Of a stretch of 64,000 bases of DNA, positions 34,331 through 43,718 are shown in pieces. The stretch lies in assembly GCF_900169365.1 (NCBI RefSeq), contig NZ_FXZH01000016.1, forward strand, positions 1 through 64,000, read 5' to 3'. Source of the stretch: Brevibacterium sp. 239c (GTDB taxonomy: Bacteria; Actinomycetota; Actinomycetes; Actinomycetales; Brevibacteriaceae). Below the pieces are notes generated by a model. The model saw only the letters and a list, made by a program, of their open reading frames with translations, had not been told where the DNA came from and did not search any database. The position numbers and the translations under genes are program-made. The first letter of the stretch is position 1. Each line of letters opens with the position of its first letter.

Positions 34331-34396
34331 CGCCGAGGTGGTTCCCACGTTCACGACGTCAGTTCAGTGACGCTGTGCCGTGGGACCACCTCGGCG
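34331..34396 (-). terminator. Cruciform-like hairpin between grpE and dnaJ
   Basis: An 18-bp stem (34331-34349 with 34379-34396, core GCCGAGGTGG) contains one bulged base. Inside it, CGTCA and TGACG form a second small stem. Its place within the operon suggests partial termination or an RNA processing site that lowers dnaJ and hspR relative to dnaK and grpE. Confidence 0.6.
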
Positions 34397-34408
34397 AGGG
34401 TGTGGTTC

Positions 34409-35119
34409 TCAGTCCTCCGGCTGCTGCACGCCGACGCGCGCCGCACGGATGACTCGGTCTCCGAGGCGGTAGCCCGGCTGCATGACCAGGAAGACGGTCG
34501 GAGTCTCGACGTCGTCCGAAGGCTGCTGCATGAGAGCCTCATGCAGTCGCGGATCGAACTCGTCGCCGACGTCACCGTACTGCTCGACGCCGACCTTGTT
34601 CAGCGAGTCGACCAGCTTGTTCACGTGGGTCTCGAATGGCCCGGTGACGTCGCCGTTCTCCTGCGCCAGGCGCACTTCGTCGAGCACAGGGATCAATGCC
34701 TCAATGGCCTTGATCGTGCCACCGGTGGCGGCTCGCTCGCGTTCGCGATCGGTCCGCATCCGGTAGGCGGCGTACTCGGCATTGATGCGCTTGAGGTCGG
34801 CCAGGTACGCTGCGGCCTCAGTTCCCGGTTCGGGTTCGGCGGCCTCTTCGCCCGGCGCGGCCTCGGTGTCATTCAACGTCGAAGCATCGGTTGGAATGTC
34901 AACGCCGAGGTCACTGGCATCGGCCAGATCCTCATCGGCATTCTGGACGTCGTCGGTGCCATCGGCACCGGCTGCGACATCGGCCTCACCGGCCTCCGCC
35001 GAGGCCGACGCTGAGTCGGCCTCTGGGCGGAGCTCGCCGGTGTCCGGATCAATTCGGCGCTTGTCGCTGAAGGTGAAGCCTGGCTCCTCGGACGACGGAT
35101 CGTTGCCCTCGGCAGTCAT
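34409..35119 (-). CDS. grpE: GrpE nucleotide-exchange factor
   Basis: A 236-residue co-chaperone that releases ADP from DnaK. The N-terminal half is acidic and disordered. The helical region is near residues 105-165 (AAYLADLKRINAEYAAYRMR), followed by the beta wing (GDVGDEFDPRLHEALMQQP). Its ATG shares one base with the dnaK stop (TAATG), so the two are translationally coupled. The acidic head is longer than in E. coli GrpE but usual for actinobacteria. Confidence 0.94.
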   Translation of the reverse strand: MTAEGNDPSSEEPGFTFSDKRRIDPDTGELRPEADSASASAEAGEADVAAGADGTDDVQNADEDLADASDLGVDIPTDASTLNDTEAAPGEEAAEPEPGTEAAAYLADLKRINAEYAAYRMRTDRERERAATGGTIKAIEALIPVLDEVRLAQENGDVTGPFETHVNKLVDSLNKVGVEQYGDVGDEFDPRLHEALMQQPSDDVETPTVFLVMQPGYRLGDRVIRAARVGVQQPED

Positions 35120-36981
35120 TACTTCTTCTCCTCGTCCTCTTCGTCGACAACCTCAGCGTCGACGACATCGTCGTCGGCACTTGCATCTGCACCAGCGGTG
35201 GCCTCTTCACCAGCGGCGCCTTCGGCACCCTGCTGGCTGTAGATGGCTTCGCCGATCTTCTGCTGGTTCTCAACGAGCTTGTCGTAGGCCGTCTTCACGG
35301 CGTCGTCGTCTTCACCCTTGAGTGCTTCCTTGAGAGCTTCAACGTCCGAGTTGATCTCGGTCTTGACCTCTTCAGGCAGCTTGTCCTCGTTGTCCGTGAC
35401 GAGCTTCTCGGTCTGGTAGGCGAGGTTTTCCGCATTGTTGCGGGTATCAGCGGCCTCACGGCGCTTCTTGTCCTCGTCTGCGTTCTCTTCGGCTTCCTTG
35501 ACCATGCGGTCAATGTCTTCCTGCGGCAGTGCGGAACCGCCGGTGATCGTCATCGACTGCTCGGTGCCGGTGCCCTTGTCGGTGGCCGACACGTGCACGA
35601 TGCCGTTGGCGTCGATGTCGAAGGCGACCTCGATCTGCGGCACGCCGCGAGGCGCCGGAGCGATACCGGTCAGCTCGAAGGTGCCCAGGTTCTTGTTGTC
35701 GCGAGTGAACTCACGCTCACCCTGGAAGACCTGGATCGACACGGAGGGCTGGTTGTCCTCGGCCGTGGTGAAGGTTTCCGAACGCTTGGTCGGGATCGGG
35801 GTGTTGCGCTCGATGAGCTTGGTCATCACGCCACCCTTGGTCTCGAGTCCGAGCGAGAGCGGGGTGACGTCGATGAGCAGAACGTCCTTACGTTCGCCCA
35901 CGAGGACACCGGCCTGCACGGCAGCACCGATTGCCACGACCTCATCGGGGTTGACGCCCTTGTTGGGCTCCTTGCCTCCGGTGAGTTCGGTGACGACGGT
36001 GGTGACGCCTGGCATACGGGTCGAACCGCCGACGAGGACGACGTGGTCGATCTCGGAGACGGACACGCCTGCGTCCTTCATGACTGCGTGGAACGGAGCC
36101 TTGGTGCGCTCGAGAAGGTCCTTGGTCAGGTCCTCGAACTTCGCGCGGGTCAGGGTCTCATCCAGGTGGATGGGTCCGTTCTCGCTCATCGACAGGTACT
36201 GCAGCGAGATGTTGGTGCTGGTGGCAGAGGAGAGTTCCTTCTTGGCCTGCTCCGAAGCTTCCTTCAGACGCTGGATTGCGGTCGCGTCCTTGCTCAGATC
36301 GACGCCGTATCCGTTCTTGACCTCGCCGACGAGCCAGTCGACGATGCGCTGATCCCAGTCGTCGCCGCCGAGGCGGTTGTCACCTGAGGTCGCACGGACC
36401 TGAATCGTAGAGAAGTCGTCTTCGTCCTTGCCGACTTCGAGCAGGGAGACATCGAAGGTACCGCCACCGAGGTCGAAGACGAGAATGGTTTCGTCTTCCT
36501 TGCCACGCTCAAGGCCGTAGGCCAGAGCTGCAGCGGTGGGCTCGTTGATGATGCGCGAGACCTTGAGTCCTGCGATCTCACCGGCATCCTTCGTGGCCTG
36601 ACGCTCGGCGTCATTGAAGTATGCGGGAACAGTGATGACTGCGTCGGTGACGTCTTCCTGCAGGTATTCCTCAGCGTCGTGCTTGAGCTTCTGCAGGATA
36701 CGAGCCGAAACCTCAGGTGCCGACATCTTCTTGCCGCCGATTTCGGTGGACCAGTCGGTTCCCATGTGGCGCTTGACCGAAGCCACGGTGTTCTTGATGT
36801 TGGTGACGGCCTGGCGCTTGGCGATTTCGCCGACCAGGGAGTCGCCGTTCTTGTTGACAGCTACGACGGATGGGGTCGTGCGACCGCCTTCCGCGTTTGC
36901 GATGACCTTGGGGTCGCCGCCTTCGAGGACTGTGACGACGGAGTTCGTGGTTCCGAGGTCGATTCCAACTGCACGTGCCAT
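35119..36981 (-). CDS. dnaK: Hsp70 chaperone DnaK
   Basis: A 620-residue Hsp70. The nucleotide-binding domain starts [21 protein letters not shown] and includes [14 protein letters not shown] and [12 protein letters not shown]. The interdomain linker [15 protein letters not shown] is near residue 370. A substrate-binding domain and an acidic, Ala-rich lid follow. The C-terminal EEVD-like acidic end ([10 protein letters not shown]) is standard for the family. It is the first gene of dnaK-grpE-dnaJ-hspR. The ATG is preceded by GGAGAC. Confidence 0.97.
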   Translation of the reverse strand: MARAVGIDLGTTNSVVTVLEGGDPKVIANAEGGRTTPSVVAVNKNGDSLVGEIAKRQAVTNIKNTVASVKRHMGTDWSTEIGGKKMSAPEVSARILQKLKHDAEEYLQEDVTDAVITVPAYFNDAERQATKDAGEIAGLKVSRIINEPTAAALAYGLERGKEDETILVFDLGGGTFDVSLLEVGKDEDDFSTIQVRATSGDNRLGGDDWDQRIVDWLVGEVKNGYGVDLSKDATAIQRLKEASEQAKKELSSATSTNISLQYLSMSENGPIHLDETLTRAKFEDLTKDLLERTKAPFHAVMKDAGVSVSEIDHVVLVGGSTRMPGVTTVVTELTGGKEPNKGVNPDEVVAIGAAVQAGVLVGERKDVLLIDVTPLSLGLETKGGVMTKLIERNTPIPTKRSETFTTAEDNQPSVSIQVFQGEREFTRDNKNLGTFELTGIAPAPRGVPQIEVAFDIDANGIVHVSATDKGTGTEQSMTITGGSALPQEDIDRMVKEAEENADEDKKRREAADTRNNAENLAYQTEKLVTDNEDKLPEEVKTEINSDVEALKEALKGEDDDAVKTAYDKLVENQQKIGEAIYSQQGAEGAAGEEATAGADASADDDVVDAEVVDEEDEEKK

Positions 36982-37001
36982 AACGTTGTCTCCTTACATA
37001 T

Positions 37002-37022
37002 CGTGAGTAATCTCGACTCGAA
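37002..37022 (-). promoter_or_regulatory. Second HAIR-like site, degenerate
   Basis: CGTGAGT-N7-ACTCGAA differs from the HAIR consensus (CTTGAGT-N7-ACTCAAG) at three of 14 positions. It lies 21 bp upstream of the dnaK start, inside the leader. It may be a lower-affinity HspR site. Confidence 0.45.
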
Positions 37023-37107
37023 TGTGTGCGATCGGGCGGATCCACCACCTGGCTTCCACGACATTTCCTGCCACGGGGACGAGTGGTGGACCCACTCGAC
37101 CGCACAC

Positions 37108-37128
37108 ATTGAGCCAACTGCACTCAAG
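37108..37128 (-). promoter_or_regulatory. HAIR operator (HspR binding site)
   Basis: On the plus strand the site reads ATTGAGC-N7-ACTCAAG, one arm perfect and the other with two changes from the HspR consensus. It abuts the -10 of the dnaK promoter, so bound HspR would cover the start point. Confidence 0.8.
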
Positions 37129-37155
37129 TATTATCTTCGTGATCCAAGCAGTCAA
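37128..37155 (-). promoter_or_regulatory. dnaK promoter
   Basis: On the minus strand TTGACT (37155-37150) and TAATAC (37133-37128) are separated by 16 bp, close to the vegetative sigma consensus. This fits repression by HspR rather than a dedicated heat-shock sigma factor. Confidence 0.7.
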
Positions 37156-37311
37156 GCCCAGCATCACCAAAGTTGCGTACACTAGACTCAACTTTGCGGA
37201 GTGAGGGTTTATTCCGCGGGGGAGAAAAAGTTTTTGAAAGCGCTTCCTGCTGCCCCTCGCCCGGGTCTGCAACGTCGCACGACAACCACACGCTGATCCT
37301 GATTTCACAGC

Positions 37312-37347
37312 GAAAGCGGCCCGCGGAGAGTCCCGCAGGCCGCCTTC
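37312..37347 (-). terminator. GC-rich terminator after lldD
   Basis: GCGGCC and GGCCGC, with further GC pairs inside, form a hairpin 21 bp downstream of the lldD stop. On the minus strand it is followed by TTTCG. Confidence 0.55.
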
Positions 37348-37367
37348 ACAGTGGAAATAGCGATGGA

Positions 37368-38636
37368 TCAGATCTGGCCGGCCGGTGGAGTCGCACCGTC
37401 CAACTGCCCATCGCGGCTGAACCGACGCAGCTGGGTCACGTGGCTCGGATTGAGCTCGGAAACGTTGGCCACCTGAAGCAGCTTCATCGTCCGCTCGACC
37501 TGTTCGCTGAGGATCGCGATCGTGCGATCGACGCCTTCCCTTCCACCGGCCATGAGCCCGTAGAGGTAGGCACGGCCGATGAGTGTGAAGTCCGCGCCCA
37601 GAGCCATGGAGGCGACGATATCGGCACCATTGCGGATTCCCGTATCGACGATGATCTCGAGGTCCTTGCCGACCTCCTTCGCCACCGAGGGAAGCAGCTC
37701 GAAGGGAACCGGAGCACGATCGAGCTGTCGCCCGCCATGGTTCGACAACACGATGGCATCGACGCCGAGGTCGGCGAGTTTCCTGGCATCGGCAACGGTC
37801 TGAACACCCTTGATCGCCAGCTTGCCCGGCCACATCTTTCGGATCGTGGCCAAATCATCGAAGTCGATCGACGGGTCCATGGCCGAGTTGAGCAGCTCGC
37901 CCACAGTCCCACCTGTCTCGGACAGGGAAGCGAACTGCAGCTTCTCCGTCGTCAGGAAGTCCCACCACCACCAGGGACGCGGAATGGCATTGAGAACGGT
38001 CTTCGGTGAGAGCTGCGGCGGGATGGAGAACCCGTTGCGACTGTCTCTCAGGCGAGCGCCGGCGATCGGAGTGTCGACGGTGAAGAAGAGAGTGTCATAG
38101 CCTGCCGCTGCGGCCCGTTCAACCAGACCGTACGAGATTTCCCGCTGGCGCATGACGTAGAGCTGGAACCAGTTCCGGCCATCCGGGTTGACCTTCTTCA
38201 CGTCCTCGATCGAGGTCGTTCCCAACGTCGACAGGGTGAATGGAATGCCTGCCGCGCCGGCAGCGGAGGCACCGGCGATCTCACCTTCAGTCTGCATCAG
38301 CCGGGTGAACCCAGTCGGTGCTATACCGAAGGGCATCGCCGAACTGCCGCCGAGGATCTGTGTCGTCGTATCGACCTGTGACACATCGTTGAGGATCGAC
38401 GGGTGGAACTCGATGTCCTGGAAGGACTGCACCGAGCGCTCCATCGAGATCTCCCCCTCTGCCGCGCCGTCCGTGTAGTCGAACGCGGCAGCGGGAGTGC
38501 GCCGTTTGGCTATCTGGCGCAGGTCCTCGATCGTCAACGCCGATTCGAGACGGCGTTTCCGAGAGTCGAGTTCGAACTTCTTGAACTTCATCAGCTCGAA
38601 GATCTCGGACGGATTGGGCAATTGCCTCTTGACCAT
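37368..38636 (-). CDS. lldD: L-lactate dehydrogenase (quinone), FMN-dependent
   Basis: A 422-residue FMN alpha-hydroxy-acid dehydrogenase that oxidises L-lactate to pyruvate and feeds the quinone pool. Typical segments are the N-terminal [12 protein letters not shown], the FMN-binding [18 protein letters not shown], and the active-site [13 protein letters not shown], which has the catalytic His and the Arg that binds the carboxylate. [13 protein letters not shown] and [16 protein letters not shown] complete the FMN phosphate site. It lies 75 bp downstream of lctP in one operon. The N-terminal 35 residues ([20 protein letters not shown]) are the actinobacterial extension. Confidence 0.93.
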   Translation of the reverse strand: MVKRQLPNPSEIFELMKFKKFELDSRKRRLESALTIEDLRQIAKRRTPAAAFDYTDGAAEGEISMERSVQSFQDIEFHPSILNDVSQVDTTTQILGGSSAMPFGIAPTGFTRLMQTEGEIAGASAAGAAGIPFTLSTLGTTSIEDVKKVNPDGRNWFQLYVMRQREISYGLVERAAAAGYDTLFFTVDTPIAGARLRDSRNGFSIPPQLSPKTVLNAIPRPWWWWDFLTTEKLQFASLSETGGTVGELLNSAMDPSIDFDDLATIRKMWPGKLAIKGVQTVADARKLADLGVDAIVLSNHGGRQLDRAPVPFELLPSVAKEVGKDLEIIVDTGIRNGADIVASMALGADFTLIGRAYLYGLMAGGREGVDRTIAILSEQVERTMKLLQVANVSELNPSHVTQLRRFSRDGQLDGATPPAGQI

Positions 38637-38711
38637 GAGTGGGTCTCTTTCTCTTCAGTTCGCACACTTCAGTGCAGGGGGTTCAATGCTCAGTCTTCGG
38701 CGGGCGAGGCC

Positions 38712-40403
38712 TCATGCTCCACCGGGCACCATCCAGGACAGAACGGTCGACTGCAGGCCAACCAGCAGACACATTGCGATGAGCATGCCGACCGACCACC
38801 ACAGCACGCGGCGGAGAATGGCCGATTCCTGTCCCAGAAGCCCCACCGCAGTCGCGGCAATGGTGAGGTTCTGCGGACTGATCATCTTGCCGACCACACC
38901 GCCGGAGCTGTTGCCGGCGACGAGGAGAACAGGGTCGATTCCAGCCTTGGTCGCCGCCGCCTGCTGCAGGGTGGCGAAGAGGGCGTTAGCGCTGGTGTCC
39001 GATCCGGTCACTGCGGTTCCCAGCCAGCCGAGGATTGGCGAGAGGAACGCGAACAGAGCACCGGTTCCGGCAATCCACGTACCGATGGTGATTGTCTGCC
39101 CGGACAGGTTCATGACATAGGCCAGCGCCAGGACGAACCCGACGGTCAGGATCGAGAACCGCATCTTGATGAGGTTGTCGATGAAGACCTTGAAGGCCAC
39201 TCCGGCCGAAATCTTGAACACGATTGCCGTGATGATTCCTGAAATCAGGAGCAGGGTGCCCGGCGTCGACAGCCACTGGAAGTTATAGACAGTGCTTGTC
39301 GACACCTCGCCGGCAGAGTTGAGGATGTTCCCGTCCAGCCCTGGCCAAGGAATCTTGATGTCGGTGCTGGCCAACCATTCACTGAGGAATGGAACCAGCT
39401 TCGAGATCGAGAAGATCACGATGACGAGCAGGTAGGGGAAGAGAGCCAGGAACACTCGTGATCCGGTCAGCGGTGAGGTCTTCTGATCCACGGCGGTGTC
39501 CACGGCACCCCCTGCGCCACCGGCATCGGGCGCGGACGCCTTTTCCGTCTTCTTCTCTTCCGCCATCGTGTCCAGCGCATCCTGCCCGCCGACGGGCTTC
39601 CACACTTGGAGCATGAGCACGGCGGCGCCGAGGCTGACCAAGGAGGCGATGATGTCGGTGAGTTCTACCGACAGGAAGTTCGACGAGAGGTACTGGGCCA
39701 CACCGAAGGCGATTCCGACGACGAGCGCCAGCGGCCATAGCTGGCGCAGTCCGCGCTTGCCGTCGACGAGGAGGACCAGGAACAGCGGGACGATGAAGGC
39801 CAACAGCGGAGTCTGGTGACCGACCATGGCGCCGATGTCCTGGTAGTCAATTCCGGTGAGGTTTCCGGCGGTGATGATCGGGATGCCGATCGCGCCGAAG
39901 GCAACCGGTGCGGTGTTGGCCACGAGAACGACCATGGCGGCTCGCATGGCAGTGAATCCAACTGCGACGAGCATGATGCCGGTGATGGCCACCGGCGCCC
40001 CGAACCCTGCGAGCGCTTCGAGCAGTGCGCCGAAGCAGAAGGCCACAAGAATGGCCTGCACTCGGGGGTCATCGGAGATCACGTTGATGACGAGCCTCAG
40101 GTCCTGGAACCGACCAGACGTCACGGTCAGTTCGTAGAGCCAAATGGCTGCGACCACGATCCACATGATCGGGAACAAACCGAAAGCGAAGCCCTGGGCT
40201 GCGGAGAGCCCGGCCAATCCGGCGGGCATGTCGTAGACGAAGATGGCGATGATCAGGGCGACGGCCACAGCGGCGAGGCCGGCCCAGTGAGCCTTCCATT
40301 TCAAGATTCCGAGGGTGACGAACATGGTCAGAAGCGGCAGCACGGCGATCAGAGATGACCACAGAAGACTGTCTGCAAGTGGGGCGATTTCAGGAGTGTA
40401 CAT
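38712..40403 (-). CDS. lctP: L-lactate permease
   Basis: A 563-residue lactate:proton symporter of the LctP/GlcA family with about 13-14 membrane segments. Family segments include FPIMWIVVAAIWLYELTV, GALLEALAGFGAPVAITG and SPQNLTIAATAVGLLGQE. A charged loop near residues 290-325 (DTMAEEKKTEKASAPDAGG) is cytoplasmic. The ATG at 40403 follows AGGAGACACC; an upstream in-frame start would add arginine-rich residues that do not fit the family. It is first in the lctP-lldD operon, with promoter and operator visible upstream. Confidence 0.93.
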   Translation of the reverse strand: MYTPEIAPLADSLLWSSLIAVLPLLTMFVTLGILKWKAHWAGLAAVAVALIIAIFVYDMPAGLAGLSAAQGFAFGLFPIMWIVVAAIWLYELTVTSGRFQDLRLVINVISDDPRVQAILVAFCFGALLEALAGFGAPVAITGIMLVAVGFTAMRAAMVVLVANTAPVAFGAIGIPIITAGNLTGIDYQDIGAMVGHQTPLLAFIVPLFLVLLVDGKRGLRQLWPLALVVGIAFGVAQYLSSNFLSVELTDIIASLVSLGAAVLMLQVWKPVGGQDALDTMAEEKKTEKASAPDAGGAGGAVDTAVDQKTSPLTGSRVFLALFPYLLVIVIFSISKLVPFLSEWLASTDIKIPWPGLDGNILNSAGEVSTSTVYNFQWLSTPGTLLLISGIITAIVFKISAGVAFKVFIDNLIKMRFSILTVGFVLALAYVMNLSGQTITIGTWIAGTGALFAFLSPILGWLGTAVTGSDTSANALFATLQQAAATKAGIDPVLLVAGNSSGGVVGKMISPQNLTIAATAVGLLGQESAILRRVLWWSVGMLIAMCLLVGLQSTVLSWMVPGGA

Positions 40404-40517
40404 GGTGTCTCCTACACGTTCTCTCCTACATGCTCGGTACTCGACTACAGCGTCTGCGGTTCGACGTTGAACGCGCCCGATCATGCATACTCGACGATTT
40501 TCAGTATGTCCTTTATG

Positions 40518-40530
40518 TGGTCAGACCACT
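40518..40530. promoter_or_regulatory. LldR/FadR-type operator
   Basis: GTGGTCAGACCAC is an exact palindrome (arms GTGGT and ACCAC around CAG) of the TGGT-N3-ACCA form bound by LldR and other GntR/FCD regulators. It lies just after the -10 of the lctP promoter and 102 bp before the divergent regulator gene. Confidence 0.8.
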
Positions 40531-40537
40531 AAGGTGA

Positions 40538-40566
40538 GTGTATTGCCGAATGTGACCCAGGTCAAG
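40538..40566 (-). promoter_or_regulatory. lctP-lldD promoter
   Basis: On the minus strand TTGACC (40566-40561) and TACACT (40543-40538) have a 17-bp spacer. The operator follows within about 20 bp of the predicted start. The -35 overlaps a CRP/GlxR-like half-palindrome (TGTGA-N6-TCAAG at 40552-40567 on the plus strand). Confidence 0.65.
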
Positions 40567-40632
40567 GTTTCATTCATGGTCGGCCAATGTCTCACACATG
40601 GAATGATGAACAGGTGCGAAAAATGAGTACTC

Positions 40633-41484
40633 ATGCCCAATGAATCAGTCAGCAGCGGATCGGTCAGCAAGGACACCGGCGCTGCCCTAGGTCAGGCCCT
40701 CAACATGTCCCAGACGCCGGAATGGAAACCGGTTGCGCGATCGAGCACCCACGAACTCGTCATCAATGCGATCGAGGAGCAGATCACCTCCGGATCTCTG
40801 ACTGTCGGCGATCCACTCCCCTCGGAGCGGGAGCTGGCCGCCAAACTCGAAGTCAGTCGTGCAGCAGTGCGTGAGGCCCTGCGTGTGCTGGAGTCTCTCG
40901 GCGTGGTCGTCTCGAACGTCGGGTCCGGCAAGTCCGCTGGCACCTTCATCGCGTCCATGCCCAAGGAAGCGCTGACTCGTTTCCTGCGTCTGCATGTGGC
41001 TCTGGCGAACTTCAGCATCGAGGAGGCCATCGAGACACGCATCCAATTGGAGCGCTCAAGCACCGCGCTGGCCACGGGGCGGGTCCACGAAGACGCCTTG
41101 GCCGGCATGAATGCCTCACTGGCGATCATGGACACTCCCGGGGTCAGCCTCGAGACCTTCAACGACGCTGACACTGCCTTCCACGTCGCCATCGCCCACG
41201 CCTCCGAGAATCAACTGCTCTCCGATCTCACCGAGGCCATCCGAGGTTCGCTGCGTCGGCCCATCCTCGATGCCTTCCACCAGGTCGAGGATCCGCGTGC
41301 ACTGATGGCACAGCTGCAGGAGGAGCATCATGCGATCCTGCAGGCGATCGTCGAGGGCGATACCGATCACGCGGTGCAGCTGACCGAAGATCACATCCGA
41401 TCAGCCACCGCCGCCCTGCCGCAGCTGACGCAGGGCCGGACAGAAGCGCGGCTGAGCGCGGGCGTCAACCGGTCACACCGGTGA
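40633..41484 (+). CDS. lldR: FadR/GntR family regulator, probable lactate regulator
   Basis: A 283-residue regulator of the GntR/FCD family. A winged helix-turn-helix is at residues about 38-100 (GDPLPSERELAAKLEVSRAA, then VREALRVLESLG), followed by a helical FCD ligand domain with metal-ligand-type residues (DADTAFHVAIAHASEN and EEHHAILQAI). It is divergent from lctP-lldD, and a TGGT-N3-ACCA palindrome lies between them, so it most likely represses that operon until lactate binds. The start is ATG at 40633; M25 at 40705 is possible. Its 3' end overlaps the convergent aztD gene by 20 bp. Confidence 0.85.
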   Translation: MPNESVSSGSVSKDTGAALGQALNMSQTPEWKPVARSSTHELVINAIEEQITSGSLTVGDPLPSERELAAKLEVSRAAVREALRVLESLGVVVSNVGSGKSAGTFIASMPKEALTRFLRLHVALANFSIEEAIETRIQLERSSTALATGRVHEDALAGMNASLAIMDTPGVSLETFNDADTAFHVAIAHASENQLLSDLTEAIRGSLRRPILDAFHQVEDPRALMAQLQEEHHAILQAIVEGDTDHAVQLTEDHIRSATAALPQLTQGRTEARLSAGVNRSHR

Positions 41485-42715
41485 CTTCGTTGCTGGCGTG
41501 CGGCAGTTCGGCGCTCTTCTCCACCTCACCGGTGGCCAGATCCACAATGTGGAGCTGGCTCTTGTCCGGTTCGGAGACATAGGCCTTCTGCCCCTGCACG
41601 AACAGCGTCGGCCGGGGCTGCTGCCAGTCGACGGGTTCCTTCCATGCTTCGGTGACCGGATGTGAGCCGGTGATCTTGCCGGACTCCGGGTCGATGACGT
41701 TGAGCTTGCCGTCGGTGTCGAGCACGAGTGCCTCGCCTTCGGGCCCGCGGGCCAGGGAACGGAAGCTGTACGAGGAGTCGAGGTCGACGAGCTTCATCTT
41801 CCCGGTCTCGGTGTTCGTCAGTGTGACCTTCTCCGGGCGTTCGAGCTCGGCATCCTCGTCGACCTTGTAGTCGCCGAGCACGACCGGCGAGTCATCGGAT
41901 CCTGCCTGATTGCCGATCCGACCGTAGCTGTCCGGGGAGTCGACCTTCGTGAACTTCCCATCCTTGTAGTAGAGGATTCCATCCTCACAGCCGACGGCGA
42001 TCGCCTCGTTCTGGGCAGCGGCCTCCCCATGGACGCCCGGGCAGTCCTCATTGCGGGCGATCTCCTTGCCTTCGGCATCAACGACCTTCGCACCCGAGCG
42101 CTCCTCTTCATTGCCGATGGTGTGCAGCACGTCGCCGTTCTCCAACTGCACCGCCACACCGTGGTGTGCCTCCTCGGCCTCTTTGACTTCGGGTTCGGGT
42201 GCGCCATCGTGGAAGGCGTCGGTGTCGAAGATCTGCATACGCCCGTCGCCGTCGCCGAAGAGCACTGTCGAACCGCCGTGGCGCACAATGTGACCTGGGG
42301 TATCGGTTTCATAGACCTTGTCAGTCAGGCGCGGTGAGCCGGCAAAGCTGTGGGTATGGTCGCCGTGCTCTTCGGTCCAGACACCGGCGTCGAAGAGCTG
42401 GAACCCGTTCGCCACCGACACCATCGCATGTCGTCCATCGCCGACCGGATTCACTCGGTTGAAGCCCTCGAGCTTCGTGTCGTCGATGACCTCGAGCGTC
42501 CTCGCGTCCAGAGTGAGGATGCCGCCGTCATAGGTAGTGATCAGCCGTGGCTGCGTTTCCTCGACCTGTTCGGCGTCCGAGGGTTCTGCTGTGTCTGCCT
42601 GCTCGCCGCTGTCGGGGTCGGCCTCCGCACCGGTAGTGCCGCATCCGCTCAGCAGGAGGGCGGTGACGGCCGCGCTGGCAGCCAGTGGTGCGATCAGGGT
42701 TCGTTGTGTTCTCAT
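41465..42715 (-). CDS. aztD: AztD-like zinc metallochaperone lipoprotein 1
   Basis: A 416-residue exported lipoprotein. The signal ends in the lipobox LLLSGC, acylated on Cys26. The rest looks like a beta-propeller with repeats such as GGILTLDARTLEVID. Histidine clusters EEHGDHTHSF (about residue 115) and EEAHHGVAV (about 183) fit the zinc sites known for AztD, which hands zinc to the solute-binding protein AztC. It lies 82 bp downstream of aztC. A second AztD-like gene lies on the other side of aztC. Conserved cysteines occur in RNEDCPGVHG and VGCEDG. Confidence 0.85.
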   Translation of the reverse strand: MRTQRTLIAPLAASAAVTALLLSGCGTTGAEADPDSGEQADTAEPSDAEQVEETQPRLITTYDGGILTLDARTLEVIDDTKLEGFNRVNPVGDGRHAMVSVANGFQLFDAGVWTEEHGDHTHSFAGSPRLTDKVYETDTPGHIVRHGGSTVLFGDGDGRMQIFDTDAFHDGAPEPEVKEAEEAHHGVAVQLENGDVLHTIGNEEERSGAKVVDAEGKEIARNEDCPGVHGEAAAQNEAIAVGCEDGILYYKDGKFTKVDSPDSYGRIGNQAGSDDSPVVLGDYKVDEDAELERPEKVTLTNTETGKMKLVDLDSSYSFRSLARGPEGEALVLDTDGKLNVIDPESGKITGSHPVTEAWKEPVDWQQPRPTLFVQGQKAYVSEPDKSQLHIVDLATGEVEKSAELPHASNEVTGVTG

Positions 42716-42797
42716 TCTTCTCTCTTCCCTATTTCCATGATGGTGTGTCCGTAATCTGTGGTGGAGCGAGGCCGTGTGCCGCGCTGAGAAGGGCTCG

Positions 42798-43718
42798 TCA
42801 GCGGGGAACGAGTCCGTCTGCGATGGCCTGCGCGTTGGTTCGCTGCATGTCGATGTAGGTTCCGGCCTCCCCGTCGGCTTCGGTCAACGATTCCGAGAAC
42901 AGCGGTGTCACTTCGACATCGAGGTCGACTTCCTCAGACAGGGCCTCGGCGAGCTTCTGCGGCTGCGAGGAGTCCGCAAAGATCGTGGGCACCCCCGCGT
43001 CCTCGACCGTGCGGGCAAGCTCCTCGAGATCGGCTGCCGAGGGTGATGCCAGTGTGGTCCCGCTCGGCAGCACCGCCCCGATGACCTCGAAGTCGAAGCG
43101 GTTCGCGAAGTAGCCGAACACGTGATGGTTCGTCACGAGCTTCCGGTTCTCGGCAGGGATCGTCTCGGCGATCTCTTCGATTTCGGCATCGAGGTCTTGA
43201 AGTTGCCCTCGATACGAGGCTGCGGACGCTTCGATCGCCTCGGCGAGGCCATCACCGACCTCCTCCCCCAGCGCCGAGGTGATGACATCGACGGCGGCGA
43301 CCATCCGCGCGGGATCGGTCCAGAAGTGCGGGTCAGGTGCCCCCGCACTGCCACCCGAGGTGTACTCAAGGGGATCGATGTGTTCACCGACTTCGAGGAC
43401 GCGCACCCCTTCGCTGCGCGCGTTGTCGAGGTTCGCCGACAGCCCCTCTTCAAGCCCCAGCCCGTTACTGATGATGAGATCGGCGTCCTCCATTGTTCCG
43501 GCTTCCTTCGCCGAGATGCCGAAGGAATGCGGATCGGAGTTCGGCTTCATCAGCACCGTGAGAGCTGCGTGGTCTCCGACGAGGCTGTGCACAACATCGC
43601 CGAGGATGTTCGTCGTCACCACGATCGACGGCTCCTCGCCTCCTTCCGCGCAGGCGGTCAGTGCTCCGAGCATGGCCAACGTGAGCGCCACCGCTGTGAG
43701 GTGGTGCCGTGTGCCCAT
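42798..43718 (-). CDS. aztC: Zinc ABC transporter substrate-binding protein AztC
   Basis: A 306-residue cluster A-I metal-binding lipoprotein (lipobox LGALTAC). Metal-ligand histidines expected in the family are in NSDPHSFGISAKE, PDPHFWTDPARM and KLVTNHHVFGYFANRFDF, with an acidic ligand in PTIFADSSQ. It has no His-rich loop, which matches AztC-type proteins that receive zinc from AztD, unlike ZnuA. The ATG at 43718 overlaps the upstream aztD2 stop (TGATG), so the two are translationally coupled. Confidence 0.9.
   Translation of the reverse strand: MGTRHHLTAVALTLAMLGALTACAEGGEEPSIVVTTNILGDVVHSLVGDHAALTVLMKPNSDPHSFGISAKEAGTMEDADLIISNGLGLEEGLSANLDNARSEGVRVLEVGEHIDPLEYTSGGSAGAPDPHFWTDPARMVAAVDVITSALGEEVGDGLAEAIEASAASYRGQLQDLDAEIEEIAETIPAENRKLVTNHHVFGYFANRFDFEVIGAVLPSGTTLASPSAADLEELARTVEDAGVPTIFADSSQPQKLAEALSEEVDLDVEVTPLFSESLTEADGEAGTYIDMQRTNAQAIADGLVPR

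Larger units (their letters stand above)
36982..37367. other. Regulatory region upstream of dnaK, and lldD 3' region
   Basis: This 386-bp region contains two HAIR-like operators, the dnaK promoter and, near 37312-37347, the GC-rich hairpin that ends the lldD operon. No gene is visible. Both flanking operons run on the minus strand, so the lldD operon lies upstream of the dnaK promoter. Confidence 0.6.

Noticed and set aside
41465-41484. Overlap of lldR and aztD 3' ends suspected as frame error
   Set aside because: Both have good C-termini, and short convergent overlaps are common in such compact genomes.
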